In this document: one piece after another, positions 1 through 8,426 of the stretch
How the letters are laid out: every line of letters begins with the position of its first letter
Position numbering within the stretch: position 1 is the stretch's first letter
Assembly (NCBI RefSeq): GCF_008312835.1
Contig: NZ_VSKS01000001.1
Coordinates: 248,001 to 312,000 of the forward strand
Source of the DNA: Streptomyces marokkonensis
GTDB lineage: Bacteria > Actinomycetota > Actinomycetes > Streptomycetales > Streptomycetaceae
Direction: 5' to 3'
Length of the DNA: 64,000 bases
The notes under the pieces: model-generated
Seen by the model: the letters and a program-made list of their open reading frames with translations, nothing else
Database searches by the model: none
Told to the model about the DNA's origin: nothing
Made by a program: the position numbers and the translations under genes

Positions 1-26
1 GCCCGCGGAGGTGTAGGCGCGCGGGC
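1..26. terminator. Possible terminator hairpin at window edge
   Basis: GCCCGCG at 1-7 pairs with CGCGGGC at 20-26. It lies just past the stop codon of the minus-strand HATPase gene, so it could end that transcript. The stem is short and the context to the left is missing. Confidence 0.35.
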
Positions 27-50
27 TTCCGCTCGCCTCGGTCGACACCC

Positions 51-491
51 TCACCCGCAGACCAGCACCGCCCGGACGGTCTTGCCGCCGGGCGGGTGGG
101 GGACGCAGTCCCAGTGGTCGGTGAGGGCGGTGACGAGTGCCAGGCCGCGTCCGCCGAGGGGGAGCGCGCCAGGCCCGTCCTCCGCCGGGGCCGGCCGCGG
201 CCACAGGTCCCCGCGGGCGTCCGTGACCTCGACGCGCAGACGGTCCGCGGCGGGGTCGAGGGCGAGGGTGAGCCGGAAGCGGCGGCCGGGCACGCGGCCG
301 TGCAGGACGGCGTTGGCGGCCAGCTCCGCGACGACGAGTTCGGCACGCTCGGTGAGGTCGTGGGACGCGCCCCGGGAGCGCAGCTCGGTCACCGCGAGGA
401 GACGGGAGAGACGAGCGCCGCGCCGCGTGGACGACAGCAGCTGGGTGAAGGTGCCGACGGGGGCGCCCACTTGGGGTGTTGCGTGGTTCAT
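51..491 (-). CDS. ATP-binding anti-sigma-factor-like protein (RsbW/HATPase_c family)
   Basis: A 146-residue protein made of a single GHKL ATPase fold, as in RsbW-type anti-sigma kinases. The N box (ELVVAELAANAVLHG), the DARGD loop and the GGRGLALVTAL glycine box are all visible, followed by a GKTV strand near the C-terminus. I take the ATG at 491; a longer open frame upstream is low-complexity read-through of the promoter. Streptomyces encodes dozens of such short HATPases. They are often neighbours of XRE/DUF5753 regulators and DUF397 proteins (whiJ and abaA type clusters), and this one sits 2.5 kb from such a pair. It shares a duplicated upstream element with that regulator (see 496-580). 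The partner is unknown; an anti-sigma or kinase role is family inference. Confidence 0.85.
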   Translation of the reverse strand: MNHATPQVGAPVGTFTQLLSSTRRGARLSRLLAVTELRSRGASHDLTERAELVVAELAANAVLHGRVPGRRFRLTLALDPAADRLRVEVTDARGDLWPRPAPAEDGPGALPLGGRGLALVTALTDHWDCVPHPPGGKTVRAVLVCG

Positions 492-495
492 GGCG

Positions 496-580
496 TCAGA
501 CTGGCGGTCGGACGCGGGCGGTGGCGAGTGCCGCGCCCCGTACGGAGAGTAGGCGTACGGACGGGAAAGCGGGCGGTACG
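496..580. promoter_or_regulatory. Duplicated promoter/operator element, copy A
   Basis: About 85 bp that recur, roughly 80% identical by eye and in the same orientation, at 2795-2881. The core is CCGTACG (538-544) facing CGTACGG (554-560), with a further GGTACG at 575-580. It lies 5-89 bp upstream of the HATPase start at 491, the expected position for its promoter and operator. The remaining gap to 823 shows nothing else I recognise. Confidence 0.6.
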
Positions 581-823
581 CCGGATTCCCGCGACACTGT
601 GTGAGGAACGCGGGGCGGCGGCAGAATGAACCGTCGGGCCTGCCACACCCTCCCGGCGCGGACCGCCGTCCGGTGTGGCCGATACCGGCCCGCGGGGTCG
701 TCCCGGGGTGTATATCTGTGCCTTCACCCGGGATGCCTTCACTCGGGCGGTCAAACGGGGAGACGCCCGCCGCCACCGTTCCGCGTGAGACGTGAGACGT
801 GCGAGGGGGAGGGCGGGGATCTC

Positions 824-1786
824 GTGGAAGAGCTGTATCACAGCGGGTACTGGGAGGCGGAGGAGAGACGGCGGGCCGCGACGGCCGCGGAGACGCTGAC
901 CTCCTACGACGCGGCGCTGGGCCGTCTGTCCCGTGCGCCGGAGGAGGTTCCCCTCACCCGTGCGACGATCGGTACGCCGAAGACCGATCCCTCGTGGCAC
1001 GAGTTCGTCGTCGGCCTCCTCGCGTGCCTCCCCGTCGTGGGCGGCCTCTACTCGGCCTTCGGCGTGAGCCGCGCCTTCCCGGACGGTCCGCGGACGGCCG
1101 TCACGATCGGCGCTCTGGCCACTGCCGCGGTGGTCGTCCTGCTGCTCATGGTGACGGCCTTGTGGCTGGCGGACCGACTGGACCGGCCCGGGCGACGGGA
1201 CGCGCTGCTCCGCACGGGCACGGCCATGGTGCTCGCCTGCGTCCGCGCCCTGGAGGCACCGGACGCCGACCACGCCGGGCACCTCCGCAAGCTCGACGAT
1301 CTGTACCGCCGGACCGAGCCCCTCGTCCTGCGGGCCCACCGTGTTCGCGGCACGATCGGAGGCTCCTCGCCGCGGCGGGCCGCCGCCCGGCGGCACGCCG
1401 AGCTGGTGGCGGGCGCGCTGCGTCGGGAGCTGTGCCGGGTGGACGCCGAGCCGCGGGACGCGCTGCGGGACCTCGCCGGGAAGCTGGTGACGGTGTGCGA
1501 GCGGTACGCCGAGGGCCGGATCGGCGGGCTGCTGCCCGAGGAGGATCTCGTGGACGTGGAGCCGGTGACGGTGGCCCGTCAGGCGCTGCGGGAGTCGGCG
1601 CTCATGACGGTGGTGATCTTCGTCGCGTTCTGCGGGGCCCTGGGGGCGTGGCTGGGCTGCCGGGCGGCCGGTGTGCCGGACGACCTCCTGCCGCTGGCCG
1701 CGGCCGCGGGCCTGCTGCTCGGCGGGACTCTCGCCGGCGGCTGGCGGCGGACGGTGCGGTTGGTGGAGCTGCTGCCGGGCCTCTAG
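824..1786 (+). CDS. Hypothetical membrane protein with four predicted membrane segments
   Basis: About 320 residues; I do not recognise a named family. The GTG at 824 is chosen because GGCGGGGA lies just upstream and the sequence before it reads like non-coding DNA. Two hydrophobic hairpins are visible: roughly residues 60-82 and 96-120, then 262-282 and 288-308. Between them is an Arg/Glu/Leu-rich soluble region of about 140 residues that probably forms helices on the cytoplasmic side. It is divergent from the HATPase gene and followed by a convergent gene. No enzyme motif is seen. Confidence 0.65.
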   Translation: MEELYHSGYWEAEERRRAATAAETLTSYDAALGRLSRAPEEVPLTRATIGTPKTDPSWHEFVVGLLACLPVVGGLYSAFGVSRAFPDGPRTAVTIGALATAAVVVLLLMVTALWLADRLDRPGRRDALLRTGTAMVLACVRALEAPDADHAGHLRKLDDLYRRTEPLVLRAHRVRGTIGGSSPRRAAARRHAELVAGALRRELCRVDAEPRDALRDLAGKLVTVCERYAEGRIGGLLPEEDLVDVEPVTVARQALRESALMTVVIFVAFCGALGAWLGCRAAGVPDDLLPLAAAAGLLLGGTLAGGWRRTVRLVELLPGL

Positions 1787-1873
1787 CGTTCCCGGGCCGC
1801 CGGTCCGGTCCGGATCGCGTGCGCGGGGCGGGGCGTCGCGGGACGGTACGGGGAGGTCCCGGCCCGCCTCCGG

Positions 1874-2341
1874 CTACGCGCAGGGGCAGGCCAGTTGAGG
1901 GAGCGCGCGGTTCGGCGAGCAGGTCACCACGGCCAGGGAGAGGTACGAAGGGCGTTCGAGGTAGTGGCCGTACGACACGTCGGCGCCCGAGCGCAGGCGT
2001 TCGGCGGCGGCGTCCACCAGCCGGGCCAGGCGTGCGGTGTCCCGGTCGGCCTGCGTCGCGAACCGGGGGGTGTATTCGGCCAGCCGCTCGCCGAGCCAGG
2101 CCGCCGCCTCCTTCGCCTCCTCCCAGGTGCCCCGTACCAGCGAGCGGGGCTTCACGAGCCAGTAAGCCGTCTCCAGGGGCGGGAGGTCCGACGTGCGGAA
2201 CTCCGCGGCCACCTGGCGGTAGCGCTCGACCAGTTCCGGTCTGCTCCCGGCCGGGGGCGGGTCGGGGTGCGGGGGCCGCCGCAGGGCCTCGTCGTCGAAG
2301 CGCGCCTTCGGGCCGGTCCAGAGGTAGGCGTGGTGGTGCAC
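1874..2341 (-). CDS. Hypothetical protein, probably co-transcribed with the DUF397-like gene
   Basis: 155 residues from a GTG at 2341 preceded by GGGAG. The composition is soluble and helix-prone; it opens with a His-rich MHHHAYLW and ends with two cysteines (CSPN and ACPCA). I recognise no family. It starts 85 bp downstream of the DUF397-like gene on the same strand, so the two probably form an operon. Function unknown. Confidence 0.6.
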   Translation of the reverse strand: MHHHAYLWTGPKARFDDEALRRPPHPDPPPAGSRPELVERYRQVAAEFRTSDLPPLETAYWLVKPRSLVRGTWEEAKEAAAWLGERLAEYTPRFATQADRDTARLARLVDAAAERLRSGADVSYGHYLERPSYLSLAVVTCSPNRALPQLACPCA

Positions 2342-2426
2342 GTGCTGCTCCCGTTTCGAGGAGCGCCGGCCGGACCCGGGGAGGGGCCCGGTCCGGCCGG
2401 CGGTGGGGAAGGGAGGGGGAGGAGGG

Positions 2427-2651
2427 TCAGGCGCCGAGGCCGAAGCGCGCCGGGTCGATACCGGCGGCGTCCAGCTCCTCGGTGGTGAACCGCAGCGGTT
2501 GCGTGTCCGGCCGCTTGCTGTCGCCCAGCGCCCAGGCGTCCTCGCCGATCCGGGCCAGGGTCACGCACCCCTCGGTGCAGGGGCCGCCGCACGCCTTCGT
2601 GAACGAGGCCCCGCTGATGTCGAGCGCGTAGAGGTTGGTTCCGTTCTGCAT
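2427..2651 (-). CDS. DUF397-like small protein, divergent from the XRE regulator
   Basis: 74 residues from ATG 2651 (GGAAGG upstream). It keeps the DUF397 layout: an aromatic/serine N-terminus, a CTEGCV segment in the place of the usual CVEVA, and GDSK in the place of the RDSK motif. It is a diverged member with extra cysteines (three within about ten residues). DUF397 proteins are short acidic partners found beside XRE/DUF5753 regulators and HATPases in Streptomyces. This one faces away from the XRE gene at 2969, with the duplicated operator between them. Confidence 0.65.
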   Translation of the reverse strand: MQNGTNLYALDISGASFTKACGGPCTEGCVTLARIGEDAWALGDSKRPDTQPLRFTTEELDAAGIDPARFGLGA

Positions 2652-2794
2652 GACTGCACCTTCCAGTTCGTCCGATGCGGCCAGGTCCGGCCGCCGCCCG
2701 TGGTGGGCGGGAGTGCACGGGAGGGGAGACGGCCGCCCGGAATTTCCGCAGGTGAGCGGTGGACGCGGACGGTTTCTCCCGGCTCTTCGTGACC

Positions 2795-2881
2795 TCAGGG
2801 TGGCGGTCGGACGGGGGCGGGGACGAGTGTGGCAGCCCGTACGCTGAGTCAGCGTACGGACACGAAGAGTGGACGGTACGT
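2795..2881. promoter_or_regulatory. Duplicated promoter/operator element, copy B, with perfect palindrome
   Basis: Second copy of the element at 496-580. Here the core is a perfect palindrome at 2837-2859: arms CCGTACGCTGA and its exact complement around one central G. A further CGGTACG lies at 2875-2881. It sits between the divergent DUF397-like gene (start 2651) and the XRE regulator (start 2969). An autoregulatory operator for that regulator is the simplest reading. The rest of the 317-bp gap (2652-2968) shows no gene. Confidence 0.65.
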
Positions 2882-2968
2882 CTGATGATCCGTCAGGCTG
2901 GAGGTGGACGCGGGCGGCGTGAGGAGCCGTCGTGATGCGCGGTACGGAGGAGAGGAAAGGGGCGGCGG

Positions 2969-3859
2969 ATGGACGTGGTCGGGGTCGAGGGGGAGGCGGC
3001 CGGCAGCGCCGGCGGTGCGCGGGCGGTTCCGACGGGGGAGTGGGAGCGGGAGCCGCATCCGTCGGACAGCCTGCGGACGTTCGGGGCCGTCGTCCAGGCG
3101 TTGCGTGAGCACGCGGGGCTGAGCCGGGTCGACCTGGGGGCCCGGGTCCAGTACTCCAAGCACACCGTCGAGTCGGTGGAGTTGGGGCGCCGGATGCCGG
3201 ACGAGGCGTTCGTGGAGCGGGCGGAGGAGGCCCTGGGCAACACGGGTGCGCTGCGGAAGGCGGCGCGGCATCTGACGCGGGGGGAGGCGGGGCTGGCTGT
3301 GTGGTTCCGGCGGTGGGCTCGGCTGGAGCGGGAGGCGGTGAGCCTGTGCACGTATGAGTGCCGGTTGGTTCCGGGGTTGTTGCAGTCGGAGGGCTATGCG
3401 CGGGCCCTCTTCGAGAACCGGATTCCGCTGCTGACGGATGAGCAGTTGGAGGCTCAGGTCGAAGCGAGGATGGAGCGGCAGCGGATGCTGTACGAGCGCC
3501 CGACCGTTCCGTTCCACTTCATCGTTGAGGAGGCGGTCCTGCGACGGAGGCTGGGCGGTGCCGAGGTACGGCGCGAGCAACTGGACCACGTTCTGGAGCA
3601 CACGTCGCCTCGCAACGTGACGTTGCAGATCATGCCGCTGGAAGCCGAGTACCACTCGTGCATGGATGGGCCTCTGCGCCTACTGGAAACCCCAGAGGGG
3701 CGTCGACTCGCATACTCGGAGGGCCAGGAGAGCGGACGGCTGATTGGCGACTCGAAAGAGGTGAGAGTCCTTCAGCAGCGCTATGACACACTGCGGTCGC
3801 AGGCCCTGCACCCCAAAGATTCCCGGGCCTTGCTGGAGCGACTGCGAGGAGAGACATGA
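2969..3859 (+). CDS. XRE-family regulator with DUF5753 domain (WhiJ-like)
   Basis: 296 residues. A helix-turn-helix occupies about residues 30-90 (LREHAGLSRVDLGARVQYSK ... VESVELGRRMP), followed by the ligand-like DUF5753 domain to the end (LVPGLLQSEGYARAL is its typical opening). An acidic 30-residue leader precedes the HTH. Its stop overlaps the ATG of the following DUF397 gene (ATGA at 3856-3859), so the two are translationally coupled. This is the standard arrangement of whiJ/abaA-type clusters, where the small DUF397 protein modulates the DNA-binding partner. Candidate targets are the two CCGTACG palindromes at 538 and 2837. Confidence 0.85.
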   Translation: MDVVGVEGEAAGSAGGARAVPTGEWEREPHPSDSLRTFGAVVQALREHAGLSRVDLGARVQYSKHTVESVELGRRMPDEAFVERAEEALGNTGALRKAARHLTRGEAGLAVWFRRWARLEREAVSLCTYECRLVPGLLQSEGYARALFENRIPLLTDEQLEAQVEARMERQRMLYERPTVPFHFIVEEAVLRRRLGGAEVRREQLDHVLEHTSPRNVTLQIMPLEAEYHSCMDGPLRLLETPEGRRLAYSEGQESGRLIGDSKEVRVLQQRYDTLRSQALHPKDSRALLERLRGET

Positions 3860-4044
3860 GCACGACGGAACTCGCCTGGTTCAAGTCAAGCTATAGCGGT
3901 AGCTCGGGCGACGACTGTGTGGAGGTTGCCGTCACCGAGCAGGCCATCCACGTACGGGACTCCAAGGACGTAACCCGTCCGACCTTCGCCGTCGGCCGCG
4001 AAGGCTGGGGGCAGTTCGTACGGTTCGCGTCGAGCGCTGAGTGA
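3856..4044 (+). CDS. DUF397 domain protein
   Basis: A 62-residue acidic protein with the textbook family motifs: WFKSSYSG, then DDCVEVA, then VRDSKD, then GWGQFVRF. The ATG overlaps the stop of the XRE gene, and a strong terminator follows at once (4047-4092), so XRE plus DUF397 form a closed two-gene operon. Family knowledge places it as the partner of the preceding regulator; the molecular activity is unknown. Confidence 0.85.
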   Translation: MSTTELAWFKSSYSGSSGDDCVEVAVTEQAIHVRDSKDVTRPTFAVGREGWGQFVRFASSAE

Positions 4045-4046
4045 CT

Positions 4047-4092
4047 TGAGGGCGTGCCGTCCGATGGAGGAGTAGCGGACGGCACGCCCTCA
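4047..4092 (+). terminator. Rho-independent-type terminator of the XRE-DUF397 operon
   Basis: A perfect 17-bp stem: TGAGGGCGTGCCGTCCG (4047-4063) with its complement at 4076-4092 and a 12-nt loop. It begins 2 nt after the DUF397 stop. The rest of the gap to 4323 holds no gene I can support. Confidence 0.8.
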
Positions 4093-4323
4093 CCCCGTTC
4101 GAGAGCCCTTGGTCTCGCCCATGTTTCCGCGTCCGACGACGCCCGTGATGCGGAAACGTCCGCCGACTGTCCCCAACCCCGCTTACCCCTCCCCATGCCG
4201 CCCGTCATATGTGCGTGAACGTGGTGGCCGTGCGAGGGGAGAGGGAGTGGTTGGGTATCAGGCCGTCATCGCGCTGGGCGGGCGGGTCCCATGGCTGCCG
4301 CGCCGGCGCCTCCGTGGGGCTTC

Positions 4324-4932
4324 CTACTCCCCGAGCGCGGCGACGGCCTCCTCGTAACCCCCCGTGGGAGGTGCGGTGTCGGGGCCGTACACCAGGTGCA
4401 GCACGCCCGTGGTGAACGTCTGCGACCTCAGCAGCTTCAGCGGGACCGACGGCTCGCCCTCGTCGAACAGGCGCATGCCCTTGCGTACGGCGATGGGATG
4501 GACGAGGAGCTGGAGCTCGTCGAGCAGCCCCGCGTCGAGCAGTTGCCGGATGACCGAGACCGAGCCGCTCAGCGCTACGTCACCCCCGGACTCGCCCTTC
4601 AGCGCGGCGGCGACCTCGGAGACGTCGCCTCGGGCCTGCTCGGAGTTGCGCCACTGGAACTCCAGCGGGCCGCGCGAGAACACGATCTTGCGCATGTCGC
4701 CGAGCTGCTTGGCGAAGCCCGCGTCGTCGCCGCCCGCCGCCTCCCGGTCCGGCCAGGCGCCGGCGAAGCTGTCGTACGTCCTGCGGCCGAAGAGCATGAC
4801 GTCCGCGGTCTTCAGGCTCGCGTCGACGGCCGCTCCCATCTCGTCGTTGAAGTAGGGGAAATGCCACTGGTCGGGCGCTTCGACGACGCCGTCGAGCGAG
4901 ATGAACAGGCTGGCGGTGATCTTCCGGGACAT
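4324..4932 (-). CDS. Dihydrofolate-reductase-like / RibD C-terminal-domain reductase
   Basis: 202 residues from ATG 4932 (AGGAGAACACC just upstream). The N-terminal strand ITASLFISLDGVVE, the DVMLFGRRTYDSF segment, IVFSRGP and a GSVSVIRQLL nucleotide-binding turn are typical of the YwjB/YyaP-type RibD_C family (stand-alone NADPH-dependent reductase folds). No deaminase domain is present, so it is not a riboflavin-pathway RibD. The physiological substrate is unknown. It is separated from the symporter operon by a terminator. Confidence 0.85.
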   Translation of the reverse strand: MSRKITASLFISLDGVVEAPDQWHFPYFNDEMGAAVDASLKTADVMLFGRRTYDSFAGAWPDREAAGGDDAGFAKQLGDMRKIVFSRGPLEFQWRNSEQARGDVSEVAAALKGESGGDVALSGSVSVIRQLLDAGLLDELQLLVHPIAVRKGMRLFDEGEPSVPLKLLRSQTFTTGVLHLVYGPDTAPPTGGYEEAVAALGE

Positions 4933-4974
4933 GGTGTTCTCCTGGGGTGTCCGTTCCGTGTACCGGTTACGACT

Positions 4975-5008
4975 GTGCCGCCCACCGGAAATCATCGGTG
5001 GGCGGCAC
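4975..5008 (-). terminator. Terminator of the DUF485-symporter operon
   Basis: Perfect 13-bp stem GTGCCGCCCACCG (4975-4987) with its complement (4996-5008) and an 8-nt loop. It starts 10 nt beyond the symporter stop codon on the minus strand. Confidence 0.8.
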
Positions 5009-5017
5009 GCGGACGGT

Positions 5018-6586
5018 TCAGACGGTGTCCAGTTCCCTGCGGCGCTCCGGACCCGGCACGCCGCCCGCCGCCCCGCGCGGGTCCGTGACGCTGCCCAGCC
5101 AGCCCAGCAGGAACCCGGCCGGCACCGTCACCAAGCCCGGGATCGTCACGTCCCAGAGGCGGAAGTCGTGACCCGGGAAGATCGACCCGGGTGTGCCGGA
5201 GGCGTACGGCGACAGCGCGAGCGCCGCGACGGTCAGCGCCGTTGCCCCCCACAGGCACCACAGCGCGCCGCGGGCGGTGAACCCGGGCCAGTACAGGGCG
5301 TACAGCAGGACGGGCGCGAGGGCGGCGCCGCAGACGGCGAGCCAGAGTGTCGAGACGACCACCAGGTTCCAGTCGGCGGCGACGACCGCCACGACCGCGG
5401 AGAGGGCCCCCGTCAGCGCCGCCGACCACCGGGACGCGGCACCGTCCGCCTTGCCCGCCGGGCGCCGGCCGGACGCACCCAGCACGTCCCGTCCCAGGGC
5501 GATGCCGGCGGCGAGGGTCACGTCCACCACGGCCGCGAGCGCGGTGAGGAAGAGGACGCAGGCCAGGGCCGCCACCAGGATGCCGCCGCTGTCCAGCGCC
5601 CGCCCGAGCACCAGCGGCGTGAACACCTGCGCCGCCGGACCGGCCTCGCGCAGCGCCTCGCCGACGAGGGCCGCCGCGCCGACGCCGACGACGGCGAGCG
5701 CGCCGTACAGCAGCGTGAGTTCGCCGAGCATCCAGCGGCCGACGGTCCGGGCGCCGCGCGGGCTCTTCGTCGAGATCGCCCGCATCAGCACGGCGGGCAT
5801 CGCCAGCGTGGCCATCGACATGCCGAAGGTCTGCCCGATCCGGTTCACGGCCCCCACCCACCCCTCACCGGTGTAGCCGCCCGGACGCAGGTACGCCTCG
5901 CCCATCCGTGAGCCGTGCGCGGCCGCGTCGAGCAGCCGCCCGGGGTCCCCGCCGAAGCGGTGGAGCACGAGTACCGCGGCGACCACCAGCACGGGCAGGG
6001 CGATCGCCGACTTCACGATCATCACCACGCCCGTGCCCCGGATCCCGCCGCTGACGGCCAGCGCCGTCATCACGCAGCCGATCACCAGGATGCAGCCGGT
6101 CCGCGCACCGGGCTGCCCGATCAGCGCGGCGGCGACGTTTCCGACCACCACCAACTGCACGACCAGCAGCGGGAAGCAGACCAGCAGGGTCACCGCGCCC
6201 CACGAGACGCGTACGGCGGGCCCGCCGCTGCCGCGCGCGTCCAGCATGTCCGCGGCGGTCAGCGAGGCGTGCCGGCGCAGCGGCTCGATGATCAGCACGA
6301 GGAGCAGCACGACCCCGATCAGGCTGCCCAGCATGACGCCGAGGCCGTCGAAGCCGAACGTGGCGACCATGCCGACCAGGACGGTGACCGTCGCGACCGT
6401 GGTGGTGTCGCCGCCCATCGCGATGCCCTGCTGCCAGGAGCGCAGACGGCGGCTGTCGGACCGGACGAGAGCCCGGTCGTCCTCGTCGGCGCCCGTGACG
6501 ATGCACAGCATCAGGCAGATCACGACGAACACCGAGAACACGGCGAAGACGAGGGACCGGGACGAGGGATCGAGGAGCGTGGTCAC
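5018..6586 (-). CDS. Sodium:solute symporter family protein (ActP-like, monocarboxylate uptake)
   Basis: 522 residues with about thirteen hydrophobic segments. It has the SSS-family layout, including GITGADEDD-like N-terminal loops, a GIRGTG segment and a short cytoplasmic tail. The GTG at 6586 is chosen over the GTG at 6592 because GGAGG lies 5 nt upstream of it and because it forms a GTGA overlap with the stop of the upstream DUF485 gene. The DUF485-SSS pairing is characteristic of acetate/propionate/pyruvate permeases (yjcH-actP). The substrate is inferred, most likely a short carboxylate. Confidence 0.85.
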   Translation of the reverse strand: MTTLLDPSSRSLVFAVFSVFVVICLMLCIVTGADEDDRALVRSDSRRLRSWQQGIAMGGDTTTVATVTVLVGMVATFGFDGLGVMLGSLIGVVLLLVLIIEPLRRHASLTAADMLDARGSGGPAVRVSWGAVTLLVCFPLLVVQLVVVGNVAAALIGQPGARTGCILVIGCVMTALAVSGGIRGTGVVMIVKSAIALPVLVVAAVLVLHRFGGDPGRLLDAAAHGSRMGEAYLRPGGYTGEGWVGAVNRIGQTFGMSMATLAMPAVLMRAISTKSPRGARTVGRWMLGELTLLYGALAVVGVGAAALVGEALREAGPAAQVFTPLVLGRALDSGGILVAALACVLFLTALAAVVDVTLAAGIALGRDVLGASGRRPAGKADGAASRWSAALTGALSAVVAVVAADWNLVVVSTLWLAVCGAALAPVLLYALYWPGFTARGALWCLWGATALTVAALALSPYASGTPGSIFPGHDFRLWDVTIPGLVTVPAGFLLGWLGSVTDPRGAAGGVPGPERRRELDTV

Positions 6587-6921
6587 GACCACCTCCGGGC
6601 ATCCGGCCGCGGTTCGAGCCGGTCGACCCGGCGTCCGTACGCCACCAGCGCGTGCACGGCGACGGCGCAGGGCACCACGGCCAGGAGCACGCCGAGACTC
6701 ACCGGCCCGGCGATCCTCGTGCCGTACACGGCCGGCACGAGGGCGGCGGGCAGCACGTAGAGCAGCCAGACGACGGCGATCCGGACGCCGAGCCGCAGCC
6801 CGACGGCCAGTCGCGCCGCCTCCCCGTCGTCGTGCCGCTCGTGCTCCGCCGGGGGTCGCGCGCCGGCGGCGGGCTCGTCATGGTGCGGCGGCCCGTGCCA
6901 GGGCCGCGGTCCGAAGGACAT
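6583..6921 (-). CDS. DUF485 small membrane protein, partner of the symporter
   Basis: 112 residues from ATG 6921 (GGAG six bases upstream). A GTG 18 bp earlier is an alternative start. After a His/Pro-rich tail, two transmembrane helices are clear (IAVVWLLYVLPAALVPAVY and SLGVLLAVVPCAVAVHALVAY), joined by a loop as in DUF485/YjcH. It overlaps the symporter by 4 bp (GTGA), implying coupled translation. The upstream region 6922-7298 contains no gene, only a tandem repeat and a terminator. Confidence 0.8.
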   Translation of the reverse strand: MSFGPRPWHGPPHHDEPAAGARPPAEHERHDDGEAARLAVGLRLGVRIAVVWLLYVLPAALVPAVYGTRIAGPVSLGVLLAVVPCAVAVHALVAYGRRVDRLEPRPDARRWS

Positions 6922-7090
6922 GTGGGTGGCTCCGCTCACGTCGGTCCGGCACCCGGGAAGGGTGCGCGTACGGGTGTGGGGGTGGGCGCGGAGTCAATCA
7001 GACACATGCCCGGAACCGCCCGCCCCGCGCGCAGATCTGTTCCTCCGCCCAACCGGGAGCCGTGCGGACGGTGAGCGGGCACTGCGTGAC

Positions 7091-7132
7091 CGGGAGCCGG
7101 GAGCCGGGAGCCGGGAGCCGGGAGCCGGGAGT
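7091..7132. repeat. Tandem 7-bp repeat (CGGGAGC)5 + CGGGAGT
   Basis: Five exact CGGGAGC units and a sixth ending in T, head to tail, in the non-coding stretch between the DUF485 gene and the aldolase gene. The unit is not a multiple of three and no frame through it looks like a real protein. It is a likely slippage-prone microsatellite. Confidence 0.9.
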
Positions 7133-7228
7133 CCGGACGGCCGGGTCCGCGGCCGGGGCGCCGGTGTGGTGGCCGCCGGTGTACCCGACACCGGGGGGAA
7201 GCCGCGGATCGCTGCCGGTGGCCGGTGA

Positions 7229-7250
7229 CCGGCGCCCGCACGGGCGCCGG
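7229..7250 (-). terminator. Terminator downstream of the aldolase gene
   Basis: Perfect 10-bp stem CCGGCGCCCG (7229-7238) with its complement (7241-7250) and a 2-nt loop. It lies 49 bp beyond the aldolase stop. Confidence 0.6.
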
Positions 7251-7298
7251 CCGCCGCGCGCGGAACTCACGCCCCGGGTAGGCCCGCGGCCACCCCGG

Positions 7299-8351
7299 TC
7301 AGGCCACGGTGACGCCGTCGTCGAGGTAGACGTCCTGGACGGCGTGGAGGAGTTCCACGCCCTCGCCGGTGGGACGCTGGAAGGCTTTGCGGCCGGTGAT
7401 GAGGCCGGTGCCTCCGGCCCGCTTGTTGATGACCGCGGTCCGTACGGCCTGCGCGAGGTCCCCTGAGCCGGCCGACGCGCCGCCGCTGTTGATCAGTCCG
7501 ACCCGGCCCATGTAGCAGTTGGCCACCTGCCAGCGGGTGAGGTCGATCGGATGGTCGGTGGTGAGCGTGCCGTACAGGAGCTCGTCGGTCCTGCCGAAGC
7601 CCAGTGCGGTGTAGCCGCCGTTGTTCTCCGGCTGCTTCTGCTTGACGATGTCGGCCTCGATGGTCACGCCGAGGTGGTTGGCCTGCCCGGTGAGGTCCGC
7701 CGACACCGCGTAGTCCACTCCGTCCTTCTTGAACGCCGGGTTGCGCAGGTAGCACCACACCACGGTGAACATGCCCAGCTCGTGAGCCCGCGCGAAGACC
7801 TCGCTGACTTCCTGCAGCTGGCGGTCCGAGTGCTCCGAGCCGAAGTAGACCGTGGCGCCCACGCCGGCCGCGCCGAGCTCGAAACACTGCTCGACGTTGC
7901 CGAACATGATCTGGTCGTAGTGGTTCGGGTAGGTCAGCAGTTCGTTGTGGTTGAGCTTGACGATGAAGGGGATCTTGTGCGCGTAGCGCCGCGACACCGC
8001 CCCGAGCACCCCGAGGGTGCTGGCGACCGCGTTGCAGCCGCCCTCGACGGCGAGCTCGACGATGTTCCTGGGGTCGAGGTAACGGGGGTTTGCGGCGAAC
8101 GCCGACGCCGCGGAGTGCTCGATGCCCTGGTCCACCGGCAGGATCGACACGTATCCCGTGCCGGCCAGACGGCCGTGGCCGAAGAGGGACTGCAGGTTGC
8201 GCAGCACCCGGGGGGAGCGGTCGGTCGCGGCCACGGTCCGGTCGACGAAGTCGGGGCCCGGCAGTACCAGGTCTTCTCGGGGAATTCCCTGGGCGGTATA
8301 GGTCAGGAGGTCCTTGGCCTCGTCGCCCAGCAAGCCTTGGATGTCGGTCAT
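7299..8351 (-). CDS. Class I fructose-bisphosphate aldolase (DhnA/FbaB type)
   Basis: 350 residues, the usual length for the bacterial/archaeal DhnA-type class I enzyme that cleaves fructose 1,6-bisphosphate via a lysine Schiff base without metal. Family stretches visible include [11 protein letters not shown], the [11 protein letters not shown] turn, [10 protein letters not shown] and [11 protein letters not shown], followed by the phosphate-binding GLINSGG and [14 protein letters not shown]. Streptomyces uses a class II enzyme for housekeeping glycolysis, so this is an accessory isozyme. It diverges from a universal stress protein and is 1.1 kb from a phosphofructokinase that looks PPi-dependent. 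This suggests a condition-specific lower glycolysis, probably under low oxygen or stasis (inference). Confidence 0.9.
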   Translation of the reverse strand: MTDIQGLLGDEAKDLLTYTAQGIPREDLVLPGPDFVDRTVAATDRSPRVLRNLQSLFGHGRLAGTGYVSILPVDQGIEHSAASAFAANPRYLDPRNIVELAVEGGCNAVASTLGVLGAVSRRYAHKIPFIVKLNHNELLTYPNHYDQIMFGNVEQCFELGAAGVGATVYFGSEHSDRQLQEVSEVFARAHELGMFTVVWCYLRNPAFKKDGVDYAVSADLTGQANHLGVTIEADIVKQKQPENNGGYTALGFGRTDELLYGTLTTDHPIDLTRWQVANCYMGRVGLINSGGASAGSGDLAQAVRTAVINKRAGGTGLITGRKAFQRPTGEGVELLHAVQDVYLDDGVTVA

Positions 8352-8426
8352 CGGCTCGCCTCTCCGGTCGTTCGGAATGCCGAGGGGCTGAGGCCCGGGT
8401 TCCCGTAACCCCCGGGCTCATGTGGG

